NCBI RefSeq assembly: GCF_001650195.1
Contig: NZ_LXYR01000008.1
Coordinates: 1 to 64,000, forward strand
DNA: 64,000 bases
DNA from: Phormidesmis priestleyi BC1401
GTDB taxonomy: Bacteria > Cyanobacteriota > Cyanobacteriia > Leptolyngbyales > Leptolyngbyaceae
Direction: 5' to 3'
The translations under genes and the position numbers were made by a program. Shown piece by piece: positions 63,199 through 64,000 of the stretch (position 1 is its first letter; every line of letters starts with the position of its first letter). The notes below the pieces were generated by a model that ran no database searches, was not told where the DNA came from, and saw only the letters and a list, made by a program, of their open reading frames with translations.

Positions 63199-64000
63199 AT
63201 GGATCAATCGTTTTATCAGCAGGGCATCGCTGAAGCAGATGCCCATGACTATCAGAGAGCGATCCAATCTTTTGATCAGGCGATCGCCGCTCAACCCGAT
63301 TTCACCGAAGCCTACTACCAGCGCGGACTTGCTCGATTTAAGCTCAACGATTTGACAGGTGCGATCGCGGACTACACAGCCGCAATTCGGCTCGATGCCA
63401 ATCACACCCGCTTTTATTTTGCTCGAAGTTTGACCTACCTCAACCAAGGCGATTTGCAAGCCGCGATCGCCGATGCCGAGCAGGTGATTCGGCTCGATGC
63501 CAATCATGCGGGGGCTTATAATCTGCTGGGCAATCTTTGGCAGCGAAAGGATCAGATTGGCAAAGCGATCGTCCATTACAAAAAGGCGGCAGAACTTTAT
63601 TTATCGCAAAAAGACACCGTAAGCTGTCGGCGCTGTATGGCGATCGCTCAACAGCTTAAACCCAAATCGCCCGATCAGTTGGCTCAGTCAGTTGCCCCGA
63701 TCGAGATGGGTGAATTTCTTCAGCAAGCTATCACCAAAGCGCAGCGCGGAGATCTAGGAGGCGCGGTCGAGGATTTAGATTGGGCGATTCAAATCGATCC
63801 CCAAGATGCAAATGCTTACGCAGCGCGGGGTCGAGTTTTAGAAAAAATGGGCAACACCTACTACGCGTCAGAAAACTATCAACTGGCGGCGAGACTGTTT
63901 GCTCAACGAGGCGACGCGGTGATGCAGCAGTCGATGTTAAACGCAGTTCAGCAGATTAAACGTCCTGAGCGGCACTATGCACCTGCCCCCGTCAGTCGCC
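63199..64000 (+). CDS. TPR-repeat protein (partial, runs off the window)
   Basis: ATG at 63199, three bases after the larB stop, opens a frame with no stop to the end of the window (267 codons). Tetratricopeptide repeats are clear: AIQSFDQAIAAQPDFTEAYY, ARFKLNDLTGAIADYTAAI, LDANHAGAYNLLGNLW and, after a short linker, RGDLGGAVEDLDWAIQIDP and DANAYAARGRVLEKMGNTYY (each in part). It is a protein-interaction scaffold with unknown partner. A pair CRRC at about residue 135 is unusual for TPR and might bind metal. Coupled translation with larB is likely. Confidence 0.85.
   Translation, partial: MDQSFYQQGIAEADAHDYQRAIQSFDQAIAAQPDFTEAYYQRGLARFKLNDLTGAIADYTAAIRLDANHTRFYFARSLTYLNQGDLQAAIADAEQVIRLDANHAGAYNLLGNLWQRKDQIGKAIVHYKKAAELYLSQKDTVSCRRCMAIAQQLKPKSPDQLAQSVAPIEMGEFLQQAITKAQRGDLGGAVEDLDWAIQIDPQDANAYAARGRVLEKMGNTYYASENYQLAARLFAQRGDAVMQQSMLNAVQQIKRPERHYAPAPVSR

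Overview
The window looks like a chromosome segment of a filamentous, Leptolyngbya-like cyanobacterium. Three things point there. The HIP1 palindrome (GCGATCGC) and its core CGATCG recur in nearly every gene. Several gene families are cyanobacterial or plastid-lineage specific (PAM68-type photosystem II assembly protein, NblB-like HEAT protein, type-2 NAD(P)H dehydrogenase of the NdbB/NDC1 type, DUF2805). P-II (glnB) sits behind a perfect NtcA box. No rRNA, tRNA or CRISPR array was seen.

Layout. 0-9 kb: two small exported proteins, a cell-wall amidase, a response regulator followed by a decayed IS630/histidine-kinase chimera, a thioredoxin-like [2Fe-2S] protein, HAD phosphatase, lipoprotein, a first NurA-domain protein and a Uma2 nuclease. 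9-14 kb is a graveyard: a transposase remnant with three lesions, an SpvB-like toxin-complex fragment split by an amber codon, an SLBB polysaccharide-export gene whose signal peptide is cut off by a -1 frameshift, and a Wzz/GumC-like gene without its C-terminus. 14-24 kb is core: coiled-coil membrane protein, glnB, sbcC, a VirB10-like exported protein, proB, a Kir-type K+ channel and ggt. 24-32.4 kb is accessory: CadC-like ArsR repressor with a CDF metal exporter, SH3 protein, SagB-type oxidoreductase, Rpn-type nuclease, then a TerB-dynamin GTPase paired with an unknown membrane/coiled-coil protein.

32.5-48.3 kb is mostly core: proS, a GerMN protein, a NIL-domain protein, a 202-bp MITE whose end supplies the stop codon of a second NurA protein, HAD, NDH-2, ddl, the mreBCD cell-shape operon, ssb, SIMPL and SRPBCC proteins, a PilB-like protein without an ATPase domain, and DAHP synthase. 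48.4-50.2 kb holds what I consider the most unusual structure: two same-strand modules (a HEPN-like gene, and a DUF433/DUF5615 toxin-antitoxin pair whose toxin is frameshifted), each followed by an attC-like imperfect palindrome with an extra G in one arm. This resembles an integron cassette array without an integrase (CALIN). 50.6-64 kb returns to core genes: PAM68, rpsO, a pentapeptide/HhH/membrane fusion protein, an LCP ligase, DUF4870, slipin, HAD, CBS protein, NblB-like, a peptide-binding lipoprotein, larB and a TPR protein running off the end.

Several genes converge on the cell envelope: amidase, Ddl, MreBCD and LCP protein make or shape peptidoglycan and attach polymers to it, and the broken SLBB/Wzz pair once belonged to exopolysaccharide export. 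glnB, proB, ggt and the NtcA site reflect nitrogen metabolism. sbcC, ssb and two NurA proteins belong to DNA repair. All assignments come from reading the sequence by eye; no database search was run.
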